Shown piece by piece: positions 1 to 12,130 of a DNA stretch of 64,000 nt. The DNA comes from Sclerotinia nivalis (taxonomy: Eukaryota > Ascomycota > Leotiomycetes > Helotiales > Sclerotiniaceae), in NCBI GenBank assembly GCA_029531795.1, contig JAPEIS010000012.1:124001-188000 (forward strand), read 5' to 3'. Both the position numbers and the translations under genes were made by a program. Position 1 is the first letter of the stretch. Every line of letters starts with the position of its first letter. The notes beneath the pieces are model-generated. The model did not search any database and had not been told where the DNA came from. It saw nothing but the letters and a program-made list of their open reading frames with translations.

Positions 1-752
1 AATCATATATAGCCAACACAACTTCTGCACCGCATTTGGATACAACTTCCGATCATCGATCCTTATTGACAACTTTGAATTGGAATACAAGGTTTCAGGA
101 CCCGATTCAAAGACTCCGAATCAATACATTAGACAAAAAACTCTTTTCTATTTTATTAATAGAAAATCTATTGAATCTAGATTTACTAACTTTGAACACA
201 ATTACAGATCTTGACAAATTAGCTTTAGATATCACTCAAGCTCTACAATCAACATATACAGGATCAGCTCAAAGATCACTCGGTCGGAATATAAGCCAAC
301 TATAATGGAACGAAACTTGTAAAACAGCTGTTCATAAAAATCGAATTGACAATTCATTAGAATCGAAACGAAATCTTCGAAAAATGGTTAAGAAAGCGAA
401 AAGAGAATTCTGGATTTCCAAACTTGATTCAGTAAAGGAAATAAAAGACGTCTTTAAAATAACAAAATGGTATCAATCAGCTAGAACATATCGAACTCCT
501 CCTTTAGTAGATCCTTTAGATCATTCTCTCGCTACAACAATTCAAACTAAAAGAGATCTACTCATCAATAATCTGTTAACCAATACAGCTGAAGTTAACG
601 ATATCCCATTTGATTCGCCTTCAACTTCCATTCGTTCAATTGCCTTTCCTGCTATCACAATTCAGGATATTCAAACTGCTATCCTTCGTATGGATAATAC
701 AGCTCCAGGAATAGACGAGATCCCTATTAAGATCCTACAATTAGCATAGCCA

Positions 753-2147
753 TTGATCGAACCATATATCTTACAACTCTTTCAAAAATGTCTCGAAATA
801 GGTTACCATCCTAAATGCTTCCGATCAGCGATTGTAGCCATCGTTCCGAAACCGAACAAATCAGATCGTACAAATCCTAGATCTTATAGACCAATAGCCC
901 TGCTCTCAATATTAGGAAAAGGTCTCGAACGTTTGATTACAAAAAAGATGTTCTGGATTGCTATAACCCTCAAAGTACTAGCCAAGCAACAATTCGGAGC
1001 ACTTCCCCTGCATTCATCAATCGATCTCACAACTTGCCTTACATATGATATGGAAATGGTTTTAAATTCAGATTCTAAAGCTACTTTATTAATTATGAAT
1101 ATCAAAGATACTTTTGATACTGTTCTCCCAGGACGCTTAGTTCGTCGACTCAGAGAATAAAGATAGCTTGATAATCTAGTTCGATGGATTCAATCGTTCT
1201 CTACAAATCGATCAATTCGTATTCGGCTTGATGGCGAAACAGGGCCCAATACTAGTATTGGATATGGTTTGCCACAAAGCTTTCCAATTTCGTTTATCCT
1301 TTTCATGCTTTATATAACTCCTTTGTTTTGGTTAAGCAATCCTATTCGAAGATTTGGATATGTAGACGATATTGTATTAGTAGCTTTTTCTTCAAGTTTA
1401 CAATCTAATTGTGATCAATTACGATCTGAAATGCTGGAGGCTCTGAATTGGGGCAAATCTGAAGGAATCACTTTCGATCCTAAGAAGTCTGAACTGATTC
1501 ATTTCTTCAGAGGTTTCAGGAAAGGTATCGAAAGTCCTATTATTTATACAGAAAATCTTTCAATAATGGAGAAACCAGGTCCATTGAAATGGTTGGGGGT
1601 TTACTTCGATAGAGAACTGAGTTTCAAACTTTATATCCAGATCCTTTCAACTAAGGCTCTTACAATTGCGAATGCAATACGTTCACTTGAAAGGACAACC
1701 CAAAGTATCCCATCAATTTTGCTTCAAAGAACGATTACAGTCTGTATTCTGAAGAAATGCTATTTTGCAGTCGAAACCTGGTGGCCTAGCCGAACTAGAA
1801 AACGAGACCTAAACCTTACAATCTCGAATCAAGTGGATGGATATTTGAAGCTTTTGAATAAGATTGTATTAATTAGTGCTCGAGCAATCCTCCCTGTATT
1901 CTGTACAACTAATACTGCTGTCTTATACAAGGAATCAAATCTGATACCCCCTGAAATAGAGCTCAATTTGATATCCCAAAGTTTCGCAGCCCGAACAACT
2001 CAACTTGATCCTAAACACCCCCTTCGAATCCGAACCAAAAACATCCTAGCTAAAGCTGGTATCAGAACTGCCGAATCAAGGTTTTCAAGAATTATCCTAG
2101 CTCTTCCAAAAGCTGAATATATCAATCCAATTGCTCTTCCCCCTTAA
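753..2147 (+). pseudogene. LINE reverse transcriptase remnant
   Basis: Two open blocks in one element (753-1160 and 1269-2147) encode successive reverse transcriptase motifs. The first has the finger/palm block with PRSYRPIALLSILGK. The second has the YVDD catalytic pair followed by the thumb region (KWLGVYFDRELSF). The blocks are separated by stop codons at 1158 and in the next codons, so no complete enzyme is made. The glycine-proline turn before the YVDD block, usually GLPQGSPLS, reads GLPQSFPIS here, another sign of decay. Confidence 0.8.
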
Positions 2148-3280
2148 AGGAACAAAGAATCACGTATTATTACAGAAACCCGGATCGGTGGCCCTCTCAG
2201 TCGTTCGAAAAAACGAGCAGCTAAGGATTTCGAAAGGTTTATATCTACGATTCCAAAAAGTGATTTGCAAGTCTTCTCCGATGATTCGAAAAGCGAAGTT
2301 CTGGATGGTACTACAAAAGATGGATCAGTAATTTATCAATACAATCTGCAAATGGATCGATAGACTTTCTCACTAAACTGTAATACTGAAATCTTCAATA
2401 CCAAAGCAATTACAGCTTTGAAAGATGCTCAAACAGCAATACAGCTACCCTCAGTTAGATTCACTACAAACCTTTGGGTTTTCTTGGATAACCTAAAGGT
2501 TGCTATACAATTAGACTCTCATTCCATTGGATCCTCTCAATCTGTATTTGAAGAATTCTGCGAACTAGCTACAATTTGGCCTCTCAGACCCCGCTTGCCA
2601 TATACCTGCCCTAATTCAATTCGAATCCAATGGGTTCCTGGGCATCTAAATATCCCCGGAAATGAAGCAGCGGACAAAGCAGCTAAAAAGAGAGCAACAC
2701 TCCCATCCTCATTTGATCCTATTTGCACTCTTACCTCTTTGAAAAGAATCGCTAAATCGAATACTAAATTAGCAAAATCAAAACTATGAACAATCACAAC
2801 ACCATTAAGCTATAATGATCTTTTTATAATTTACAATAACAAATCGATTATGCTTTCTTTTGATCGAACAATACTAGGATATATCCTAGCAGCCAGATCT
2901 CAACACAATGATTTCGCAGCGTATCACAACCGCTTCAATCACAAAGATACTTATATACTATACTTATATAGGAAAGGAAAATCCCCTCTTCATTTTTACT
3001 TTTGTAAAATTGGAAATGCTCAAAAAACCCTTTCAAAGTTACCATTATCTAAAGCCATCCCCTATCTTTTGGGAAGTATGAAAGAAACAACGAAACTAAC
3101 AGTTTGGCTCAAATCTACAAGGTTCTATCAGGATATATGTCCTCGATTCCCTATACAATTTATTGATTGAAGGATTGTTTTGATTTTTATTTTTATTTTT
3201 ATTTTATATTAATTTTTTTTGATTTTCTTTGTATAAGGCGTTGGGTTTTGGTTCGGAAAGATTGAGTTTGTATAAACTTT

Positions 3281-3302
3281 AAAAAAAAAAAAAAAAAAAA
3301 AA
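3281..3302 (+). repeat. Poly(A) tail of the left LINE
   Basis: This is a run of 22 A directly after the LINE 3' untranslated region. It marks the 3' junction of an element inserted on the + strand. Confidence 0.8.
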
Positions 3303-3508
3303 TCTTTATATTAACAAAACCATATTAAAAAGCTCGATTGCGATGACGAAGGAGAGGAGATCAGGAATCGAGGGATCTAACTGTATTGTGGAGGACAGCT
3401 GAAATATCTACCCAAGGGATTAACTCAATACGCAACGGCAATCATGTAAACCCTGCTGAAGCATTTAGCATATATAATACTAGTAAATTTAGATTAGCTA
3501 GTTAGAAA

Positions 3509-3581
3509 CCCAGGGGCCTTCCTCCCCTGGCGTCCTTTATCCCAATTGGGAATTTGAGGCCTGTGCTTCGCACAGAGCCTC
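3509..3581. repeat. GC-rich cluster of three hairpins
   Basis: Three perfect inverted repeats lie in tandem. CCAGGGG/CCCCTGG (3510-3530) has a 7-nt loop, and CCCAATTGGG (3541-3550) is a perfect palindrome. A two-tier hairpin (3556-3581) has outer arms GAGGC/GCCTC and inner arms TGTGC/GCACA around TTC. The block is far more GC-rich than its surroundings. It could be a small mobile hairpin element or part of an intron of the RING gene that follows. Which one cannot be told from the window. Confidence 0.55.
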
Positions 3582-4355
3582 GGACGAAAAATATCACACA
3601 CACACACACATGATCCTTATCTCCGTGGTCAACATCTTGGTCACAATTGTAAAGCCTATTACTTCGAACAAGCCTTGATCCTTGATTTCTCATGCCAGTT
3701 CTGCTCTGATGCCAAATACAATGCTGCTAATACATGGAGATCGGACAGGAATGATGAAGCAGTGCTTGGAGCCGAGATCCAATCTTGTTGTGAGCACTGG
3801 GTAGGATACATTGCTGAGCAGAGACGGCTGTTTGCAAGACAAGCGACTTTCGAACTCAATGCCAAAGCTGCACTGCTGGACGTCGATGAGTTTTTGCTGC
3901 AGTTTCCTAATGAGATGCCTAGCGGTCCAGAATACGAGAGACTCGGCTGGGCGTTCATCAGGCTTGAAAGAATGCGAGTGTGGTATCTCGCACAACAAAA
4001 CTATTACTTATGGGAAGTAAGACAAGGAATACCCGATACCAAACGTCGATATCTATTCGATGAGGAAAATATCAATCCCGAAATTCTTGCGCCAGTCCTT
4101 CGTGCAGATATTCCACCAGACGAAATTTGTGGTATTTGTCATTGCCTTTTGAGTGATCGTGAAGCTGGGGGACTCAACGGTGTTCGTCGGGTGTACTGTG
4201 GCGTTCACATCTACCATCATGATTGCATTATCCGTTGGTTCAAAGTAGGAGACGGCGAACATGTATCATGTCCCACCTGTAGAGCAAGAAGGCATCTCCT
4301 CCGCCCACCGGTTCAGGAATGGCAGATTCGACGCGTAGAAATTGAAGGGGATTGA
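3558..4355 (+). CDS. RING-H2 finger protein (5' end unresolved)
   Basis: The reading frame is open from 3558 to the TGA at 4353. Counted from position 3675, it has a RING-H2 finger near the C terminus: C152-x2-C155, C175-x2-H178, H181-x2-C184 and C199-x2-C202. This fits the cross-brace zinc pattern of E3 ubiquitin ligases, and the residue after the first pair is I/C as usual. A helical region rich in W, R and E (about residues 30-120) precedes the finger. The first in-frame ATG lies only at about 3915, inside well-formed coding sequence. Protein-like sequence (GQHLGHNCKAYYFEQ) reaches back to about 3612, so a first exon upstream is likely, with the hairpin cluster at 3509-3581 in or near the intron. 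Small fungal RING proteins of this kind mostly have unknown targets. The RING call is firm and the gene start is not. Confidence 0.65.
   Translation, partial: GLCFAQSLGRKISHTHTHDPYLRGQHLGHNCKAYYFEQALILDFSCQFCSDAKYNAANTWRSDRNDEAVLGAEIQSCCEHWVGYIAEQRRLFARQATFELNAKAALLDVDEFLLQFPNEMPSGPEYERLGWAFIRLERMRVWYLAQQNYYLWEVRQGIPDTKRRYLFDEENINPEILAPVLRADIPPDEICGICHCLLSDREAGGLNGVRRVYCGVHIYHHDCIIRWFKVGDGEHVSCPTCRARRHLLRPPVQEWQIRRVEIEGD
3597..3611. repeat. (CA)n microsatellite
   Basis: A short CA dinucleotide run sits just upstream of the recognisable RING gene coding sequence. Confidence 0.8.
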
Positions 4356-5331
4356 TTGCTTTAGTAGGTAGATAAGTCAATTCCCTTTCCACTCATAACG
4401 GCGAGTACATAAATGATTAATGCTAGGAGTACCCCATCAGCTTTCTCTAGGATTTCCATCACTTCTCCAACTAAATTTCAATCCCAATGCAAAACATACC
4501 CATTACCTTAAGTAAGTATCTTCCAAATCTGTTTCGTCCCAATAGCTCCTTCCAATGCATGCGTGAAACCTTTTTAGTGACCAATCGCCATATCTTCAAT
4601 TCGCTGAATTTGTGATTATTAGGGCTATATATCCAGTCTCAGACAGGTATATCCAATTTCCGGACCACGATGTTCAAACATGAGATGATCCTTGAATTCG
4701 TTGAGAATTTGATATGATTTGGGAGATTGAACTCATTTGAAACAAGATTGGATTCAAATAATCCTATTATTCTTAAAGTTTTATAGTTCCTGAAACACAA
4801 GATCTCACTCATCCTATCATCCCGAAATATCGCATGTCTGATCTCAGAATCGACGACATTGTCCCTCGCGTCCTCCCGCCCATTATTCACAGCCTATCTT
4901 TGGATAACACACCCGTAATCTTTTGGATGCCTTAGATCTCAGCGAATTCTACATATCACTTAATCTTAATTTTGAACATTTGAGCCCAGCGCCCATACTG
5001 TGAGGTCCGGGAAAAGATTACTGCGCGACGGAGAGCGAGCAAATTGGTTGCCTTAGTTTGTCATTTAGCTCTGCAATACTAAATTACAAACATAGTAGTT
5101 ATCTAATATCTGTTTGGTTTCAATGCCCAGTTGTAAATGTCGCATGAAACAAGGACTCCATTGCTCTCCGAAACACTGCACCAAATATATTCTGTTTTTA
5201 TCACCATTCCTTTAATAATCAACATGTATCGTATCGTGTAGTAATAAAATGAACATATATAAATTTGTTAGAAGGTGGATCCGGAAAGCATACTAGAGCG
5301 AGCAGCTGGCACCATTCCATTCACATCTCAC
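4356..5331. other. Intergenic, no gene seen
   Basis: This is AT-rich sequence between the RING gene and the kelch gene, whose 3' ends converge here. Open frames are short and not protein-like. It presumably holds the 3' UTRs of both genes. Confidence 0.6.
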
Positions 5332-6618
5332 CTAGTCAATGATAACCCTCCAACCATCACCAAGCGTCTCATTATTTGGACTAAGCCCTCCCCAAATCAT
5401 GAATTGTTTCGTCCCTGTCATCGAGCTACCAAAATAACGTCTACCAGTCCATGCCCCACCTCCCTCTTCATCTTCACCCACCTCTATTCCACTGATTTAG
5501 AGACGAGACCATTCTCCCATATAGCTTTCTACGCCAGGCAACTTCTCTCGTACGACATCTTTCATCTTCGCACCCGAATATTGCGATGAGGGGAGTTGAT
5601 AGACCCAAATATCTGACGAATATTCTCTATCGTCAGATCCTAAAGCTAACAATAGATAATCCCTGCCATTTCCGGTGGTGATGAAATGTAAGACTGCATA
5701 ATCACGAGGAAATGGTGCTTCCAAGGATTTACTCGATCCGGTGTCCAGTTTCTCCCATTGGCAGTTGATTTTGGAGCTACTCAAAGAACCGTGAGCCAAA
5801 TCTTTACTTACATCATCTACTGTGCCACCGGTAGGATATTCCAAAAAGTCAATTGTTCCTTGGAGGTTTGGGTGTTCAGATACCTCTTTACTACCACAAA
5901 ATCTCCACAACTTTCCCTGTCCACAAGTGAGATTGATTCCGGACCTAGGTAGCCCTGGTGCATCTGGGAGCCTGGTCCACTTCCCTTCATCCAAGTAAAA
6001 CACCCATACATCATTTGAAAGCACGTCATCGGATGACTTTCCCCCATGGATGAAGATTGCAGATCCATCGGGACTCGTTGTGCTGATATGATCCGACCTA
6101 GGAAGCGGAAATGTTGTATGTGGAGGAGGATCCAGGAACGACCATTTCGATGATAGTGGGTCGAAAATCCACAATCGACCATTCTCTTCCAATGGCGTAA
6201 AGTTACGTTTGTCAGGTGAATATCCATTGCCACCAAAAATGAAGATACGGTTTCGAGCGACAGTAGCTGAATGGAAGATGCGAGCTGATGGTACAGGCGC
6301 CTTGTTCAATTCTCCATCTCCGACTACTGGTATTGATCGTAAAACTGCAGTGGTATTCTCATCGGTTGAGATGTGAAGCTCATGCATATCATTGCTTATT
6401 TCCACAGTTTCCAGATCCTCAGAACCACCAAAAATATAGGCCCTATCACTAATCACTGACATTGTATGTCCACATCGCGGTAATGCATCAGTGGTCGTGA
6501 CATGCTGGAGATGTCCTTTCAGAGGGATTGTCGGTTTGGACAGATAATAAGCTGCAATTCCTCCTTCAATTGCAGTTTCAACACCATATGCAGCAGCTGT
6601 TGCAGCGACTGGTTCCAT
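5332..6618 (-). pseudogene. Kelch-repeat protein interrupted by an in-frame stop
   Basis: The gene starts at the ATG at 6618 and reads 373 codons to a TAA at 5499-5497. In the same frame it then continues 55 more codons to a TAG at 5334-5332. Kelch blades with the double-glycine pattern appear at about residues 48-67 (RCGHTMSVISDRAYIFGGSE), 112-131, 174-195, 224-245 and 302-327. A sixth blade (GSSMTGTKQFMIWGGLSPN) lies beyond the TAA. A beta-propeller normally needs the last blade to close, so the stop looks like a nonsense mutation, or less likely read-through. The N terminus carries a short Ala/Gly-rich stretch before the first blade. No catalytic domain accompanies the propeller, so its partner is unknown. 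A functional protein ending at residue 373 cannot be excluded. Confidence 0.7.
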
Positions 6619-7947
6619 GATGATTTATCTATGTTTTCTCGTTGCAACAATAAGGATTTGTTGTGTCATTTCACCTTGATGAGTTGTGCTTGAACTTCTT
6701 GAGCTGCCGATGACGTAATGATCATCACAGGGAATACAGAGCGATCCTTTAATCACTAGAACCACACTCTCTGTCATCACTAGTTCTACCTAGTACCAGT
6801 TGATAAATACACCTGGACTTCGATATTCTCCTATTATCGAGCACGTGTCATTCATATCTCCCAATGGCGGACTAGACTCCGGGACCAATTTATGCGCCTT
6901 ACCCTCCGAAGTTCGAATCAACAGACTCATTTGGTTCCTCTCTTAGATCAAATTATCCCATCCAATATTCAGAACCGCACCGATATCCCACAAGAAAGGT
7001 CCCCTTCGGGATATTTATCTTAGGATGAAATTTGTCGATTTATACATGCCTGCCAAGTAAGTTAGGTCATACATATAATGAGGTATTTGGTCCGGGAGTA
7101 GCTTAATCCTTCGTTCTGGATGGAGAAGAGAAGTAGGCTAATATATCTAAAGATATAAGTCAAGTGCCTGAGTTCACCCACAGTCACTGTGAGGAGTTCA
7201 ATTATTAAAACAAAACATATCAAAGTGACGTATCCCAGCGTTCCGAGATATTCCAAGAAATGGGGAAGGCAGCCCCTATCAAATATGCAAAAATATCGTG
7301 GAATCAGAAACATTTTCTAACATAATTCCATTATGATCTTTCCACAATGATGTCACCCTTTCACTGATACCTCTATTATGATCTATATTGATACTGTACT
7401 ACTATAAAGTATACCTCTCATTCATTCCCCTAAGAATACCTAACAATGCAAGCGAAGCCGCACGAAATAAAAATAGACGAAACAAGTAATTCTGCCAAAA
7501 GCTCCCAGCCGCCTCCACAATTTCACCCCCCCCCCCCCCAAAATGCTACCGCTGGCAGCCCAAACGCGTTCAAGTTCCCCGCCCTATTCCCAGCTCAACA
7601 GCCCGAATTTGGGGCCTGGTGTCCACTCTATAGTATCAATATTCAACATCTTTCTTTCCTTGTCTCCTTCCACGACCATAGCTATAACGTCACTAGTCCT
7701 TTCAGATCCAACTGAAACACGAGAATCCTCTTTACCACTACCACTAGCCCTTGTGATTGTTTTAATTTGAGTTCTCGTAACGGTTTTATCTATGAAAGTG
7801 ATAGAGATCTGAAGATACACGAAAAAGTAAAAATAGATCTTATTCGCTTGATGTTAGGTGCTCATCAGCGCTGGAACTTGGCACCCTACTCCTAAAACGT
7901 ATTAGAAACATGTGCCTTGTGAAAACTTAATCCGGTCGGAAGTATTT
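6619..7947. other. Intergenic, with a 14-C run
   Basis: No convincing gene is seen. The interval is the upstream region of the kelch gene and the downstream region of the isochorismatase-family gene. It contains a run of 14 C at 7526-7539. Frames across that run are proline artefacts. Confidence 0.5.
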
Positions 7948-9829
7948 TTACTTTTGGTTCTTAATTGCCCTGCCAGTGTGTGAAATACTGGGCATTGTTT
8001 CCTCTTCGTCTTCAGAGAGATCCAATCTTGCATTCCCATGAGACTTCGTGGTCTTGGAATTCTTTCCATTTCCTTGGTTCGTATAAGCCAGGCCAACCTT
8101 GTAAGAAGAGGATGCTTTTCTGGTACGTGGAACAGGAGGTTTTGATGGATCTGAGATTGCTTGTGTGGGTCTGCGACGATACACGCCGTCGTCAACATAA
8201 TCCTCTACTTCCGGCGCATGATCATGTTCCTTTCCCTCTGGTTCAACTAAGGACATTTCCGAAAATTGTCTTCCGGCAGAAGGTCGATTTTCCCCGATGA
8301 TAGTTCTGGGGACAGGTTTTAATCTTTCCGTCCCTGCTGGATTTGGATGGGAGGCCTTGGATTCATCTTCTGCATTCATCTCTGCTGTAATTGATTGGGA
8401 AGTCACGGATTCATGCTCACTTACGTCCGAAAACCTTCCCAGGTTCTCCAAAACATCTTTCACCGTTGTGACAGCGCCAAAAATTCCCCCTTCTTCAGTA
8501 ATCGACTCAACAGCACTTTTGTGATGCTCATGGACACCAGCGGCACACGCATCTTCAACCAGGACACAATCAAGATTGTTATCGTTAGCGTCTCTCATTG
8601 AACTCATTACGCAAACGTCCGTTGTTACACCGCAGAAAATCAGATTCTTGATACCCTTGACGCTTAGCATGAGCCGAAACTCTGTATGTTGGAATGCACT
8701 CCGACCAGGCTTATCGATGACTTGCTCATTCAATCGAGGGGCTAATTCATCGATAATCTCATGGCCTTTCTCCCCGCGAATTAGGAGACGCCCTAGTGGG
8801 CCGGGGTCACCGATACCAAGGCCCTTCTTGTTGTTTTTTGAGCGGAATCGCTCGCGTTTGGAAAGTGTTGATAGATCAGATCGGTGGCCTTCGCGCGTAT
8901 GGTAAATAGTAAACCCTTTGGCTCGGCAAGCATCGAGAAGTTTGCGAATATTGGGAACAATATCGAGGATTGGCTGATTGTCAATACCTTGCATTTTCAG
9001 ATATCCCTTGTCGGAGGCAACTGTAGTAAACTAGAATTAGTAGATTCCTTTAGATATTTCCTTATATTCATCGTAGGGTTATTGAAAACAAAGAGCAGGG
9101 AGGTGCAATAGTCCTGTAAACACGTTGCTTCGGGGTACAGAAAATGTCGTAATGATAAATGACCCTCGGGGTTTCCAATTGACATACGTACCGTATGCAG
9201 TCGGTGTGCATTTGAAAACAATCATAGAGCATCTCTTACATCGTTTCCACCCCCAAAGCGAAAGAGAAGAGAACATAAGACTTACAATCTTTCTGCATGT
9301 CAATAATGACTAGCGCAGTGGTGGATCTATGAAATGAATCGTCATGAGGCCAATCGTAAGGTCTGGCACAGAGCTTTCCAGTTTCTTGGTAATCCTCCGC
9401 AAACAGATCACTCCCACTATCAAGTTCCATGGACCCCGGCTCAGTGGAGCGAAGATGATGTTTCGGCGATGACATTTCGAGAGTTTGGCAGTAGTTTGGT
9501 TTCGAAACTGAACGTGCTGGGTTTCGATGGAAGCTGAGGATTTTTGATAAGAAAGAAGATCTTCTTGATTTTGTAGGTTTGTTATTTGCTACAACAACTG
9601 ATGTTGCTGCACGAGATTTGATTTCGAATTTCAACTCATCGATTTCGTCGAAAATCTTATCTGAAGCCACTGATGCATCACCGTTGGTACAAATCTTGGA
9701 GAGAATTTGGTGAGGTTCAACAATTGGAAGAATGGTGGATGAATCAATTTGGATTTTGATTGAGGAGGGGAGAACTTGTGAGGAAGAGAGAATTTGTTGG
9801 TAAGCATTAGAGCCATTTGGACCTTCCAT
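7948..9829 (-). CDS. Isochorismatase-family (cysteine) hydrolase with long extensions
   Basis: Two exons are predicted: 9829-9286 and 9020-7948, joined over a 265-bp GTAAGT...ACAG intron, giving 538 aa. The join completes the family motif IIDMQKDF across the splice. The catalytic triad of the isochorismatase fold is visible as D177 (in IIDMQKD), K285 (in VIDKPGRSAF) and C318 (in FCGVTTDVCVMSSM). The domain covers about residues 168-375. About 165 residues of Ser/Lys-rich sequence precede it and about 160 charged, probably disordered residues follow, so the protein is more than twice the usual family length. The family hydrolyses amide or vinyl-ether bonds (biuret, ureidoacrylate, isochorismate). 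The substrate cannot be told from sequence. The ATG at 9829 is the first in frame. The long intron could hide a further small exon. Confidence 0.85.
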
Positions 9830-12130
9830 TTTGAGAATATTTATATAGGTAGATACGGTAGAAGTTGACAATTCAGGAGATCACAAGTAGACAGATAATC
9901 TCATTCGACCAAAATTGTATTCAAATAGATAAGGAATAAATATTTGATCAACAGAACACCTTATAGCCTAGAGGCAAACAACAGATGAAGAGATAATTGA
10001 GTATAAAGAAGTTGAAGGAGAGATAGGTTAAGTATGTATAACTATATCAGATTTAATTCATTGATTGATATATTGATCTGACAAACTCCTTCATTTGATA
10101 GGATCCTCCAAAAGGTCCGATCATGTACTGACTGCAGGTACAGGAAGACCTTGTTCTGCCACGGGTACCTACAAATATTGCGGGGAGTTCAAGAGAACAT
10201 GGCGTAAAACTTCAAGTGAAGCAATCATCAATGACGGCTCATTGCAGGCGTAAAGTCATGCCCGCTTTGATTCAATTGACTACGTATGAATCTCCGTGGA
10301 GCATCAATAGAATTCAACAAAGCCTCAACACCCCTCCCTTGAAATTGTATCACGACGTCCTAATCATTCAAGTCAGTCGGCTATTTGGTGAGATCCTGCA
10401 CAAGCCTGCTCCCCTACTTACCTGCAGTGCAAAAATCCGGGGTAGTACATGCGGGAATCTTGCAGATTCTGGAATGGGTGTACTAGCCCAGCCGATGTGT
10501 TGGTATCACCCAATTGTAGATCAATACAGGTGGCACAAACCAGAAATTCGGATTAGTGTGCAATAAGTAGGGAGGAAAAAAAGAATCATCGAATGAAATG
10601 CTGGGCGGTGTGCAGCTTCCCGTCTCGTTCCACCACAATGAATAATGGAAAAGAAGAATGGCGCTGGGCCTTGCGCAGGTTCCATGTAGATATCCGACGG
10701 AAGAAAAAGCCTGCTGAAGCAATTCCCTTTTCCTTTTTCCCCGCGGCGATGAATCTTGTGGGGCCGAGAAGGGACAGTAAATACCCAAAGCGTCGAGAAG
10801 AAAGTTCCTCGTCCAATCTCATCAGCTCGGCAGCTCAAGTTAACAGGCTCCAATGTTGAAGTTAGATATTGGTCGCCGGGAACATTGTAGGTAATCGCCT
10901 GAATCAGAGGCAACGGGATCGAAGAGCAAATGTTTCGTATAGATCTCCAACATATTCAGCGCAAGAGTCATTGCGTCTAGTTGGTGCCGATGAGCAGATG
11001 ATGAGACTCGGCCATCTTCGGTCGGAAGTATGCAACATCCCTCTCGATTTGTTTGAAAACAATCAATCAATATTTTCCTGCAATTGCATCGTGTTACCAG
11101 AATGAAATTCTATCATATCTCAAATTTCTAGTTCATGATTTTCGCAATTCGGACTTCAAGGATATGAAAGCAGTCTCCTTCGATGTTAAATGGACCTTAG
11201 GTCGTACGTCAAGACTAGACCACGTTATGGCGTTTGCGATGTGTATTGTTTGTAGATTGAGGCGAGTGAGGAGGTGATCCGATGTGAAAGGAGTAATATT
11301 TTAACCAAGATTCCGGGCAATACATGTTCATTCGTATATTTATATGCAAGCATGCAAGCAAGCAATTTAGAAAGCCGAGGAAGTCAATCGCAGTACGTAC
11401 CATGTTTTGTGCTATATCACGAAAAAAAAAACGAATCGTAATAAAGTTCATGTTGATGAACAACGGAATAAAACGCTTAGAAAAAGATCTGACAAGCCAG
11501 AGATAAGCCTAAAAAATTATCCTAGAAATGTTTGCTCCGGACCAATCGAATCCCCAACCATGACCCTGCCGACCAAACAATTCAACGCTCATCCAAACAT
11601 TCGTTCCCCATTCTTCAATCTTTTCTCCGACCCCATATTGCAGAACAAGGTGCAAGATACAGATATGCATAGATACAGCAACATGATGGGCTAGCCGGAA
11701 AGAGCCCTGATAGATGAGATACGATTTGATATCGGACACAAATGACAACATGGGGAATCAACCCGCTTTCGTACCTCAATCATACACCACACTTCGAGCC
11801 TAGCTAGCTAAGTCAATATCATTCGATGGAGGAAAAGCCTAGCATGGCTATTCCACAAAAATCCCTCCAATTGTTCCCAATGTTGCATTAAACCTTGCAT
11901 GCCTATCTACCTCCTTCTGATATCCGTCAATGAGATCCTGAAAAGGTAGGGATCTCTCGCTGAATGCTCTGGATGCGTTTATAAATACCTTGGGTTGTAT
12001 CCTCGGTCATATTTTCTCCACTGCTTAATCAACAGTACAACATATCTTGGAAGTTGCCACTGCCTTGTTCCAAAACTGTGGTATTGGGATTCTTCATCTC
12101 GAGTATCTGCATTTTATTGCAACGAATAAG
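9830..12130. other. 2.3 kb without a supported gene
   Basis: This region lies between the divergently transcribed hydrolase and permease genes, so it should hold both promoters. Short overlapping frames at 10.5-10.9 kb on both strands are not protein-like. I see no tRNA or clear repeat. Confidence 0.5.

Larger units (their letters stand above)
1..3302 (+). mobile_element. Decayed non-LTR (LINE, Tad1-like) retrotransposon, 3' part
   Basis: The stretch reads on the + strand as a broken LINE ORF2. There is an endonuclease tail and linker (about 1-750), a reverse transcriptase (about 750-2140) with a PKPNKSDRTNPRSYRPIALL block and the catalytic box FGYVDD at about 1350, and a partial RNase H (about 2400-2790) with the WVPGHLNIPGNEAADKAAKK block. 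In-frame stops at 303, 747, 1158 and 2145 break the frame. The element ends in a 22-A run (3281-3302), so the 3' end is here and the 5' end lies left of the window. It belongs to a different family from the two LINEs at 36.6 and 45.6 kb, which end in AATC repeats. It cannot be active. Confidence 0.85.

Noticed and set aside
6502..6693. Cys-rich 63-codon frame opposite the kelch gene start
   Set aside because: It is antisense to the N-terminal kelch coding sequence and 5' region. The Cys pattern is a chance result of the opposite strand.
10483..10913. Overlapping frames of 78-130 codons on both strands
   Set aside because: They overlap one another in several frames, have no family signal and no splice context. 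They are most likely chance frames.
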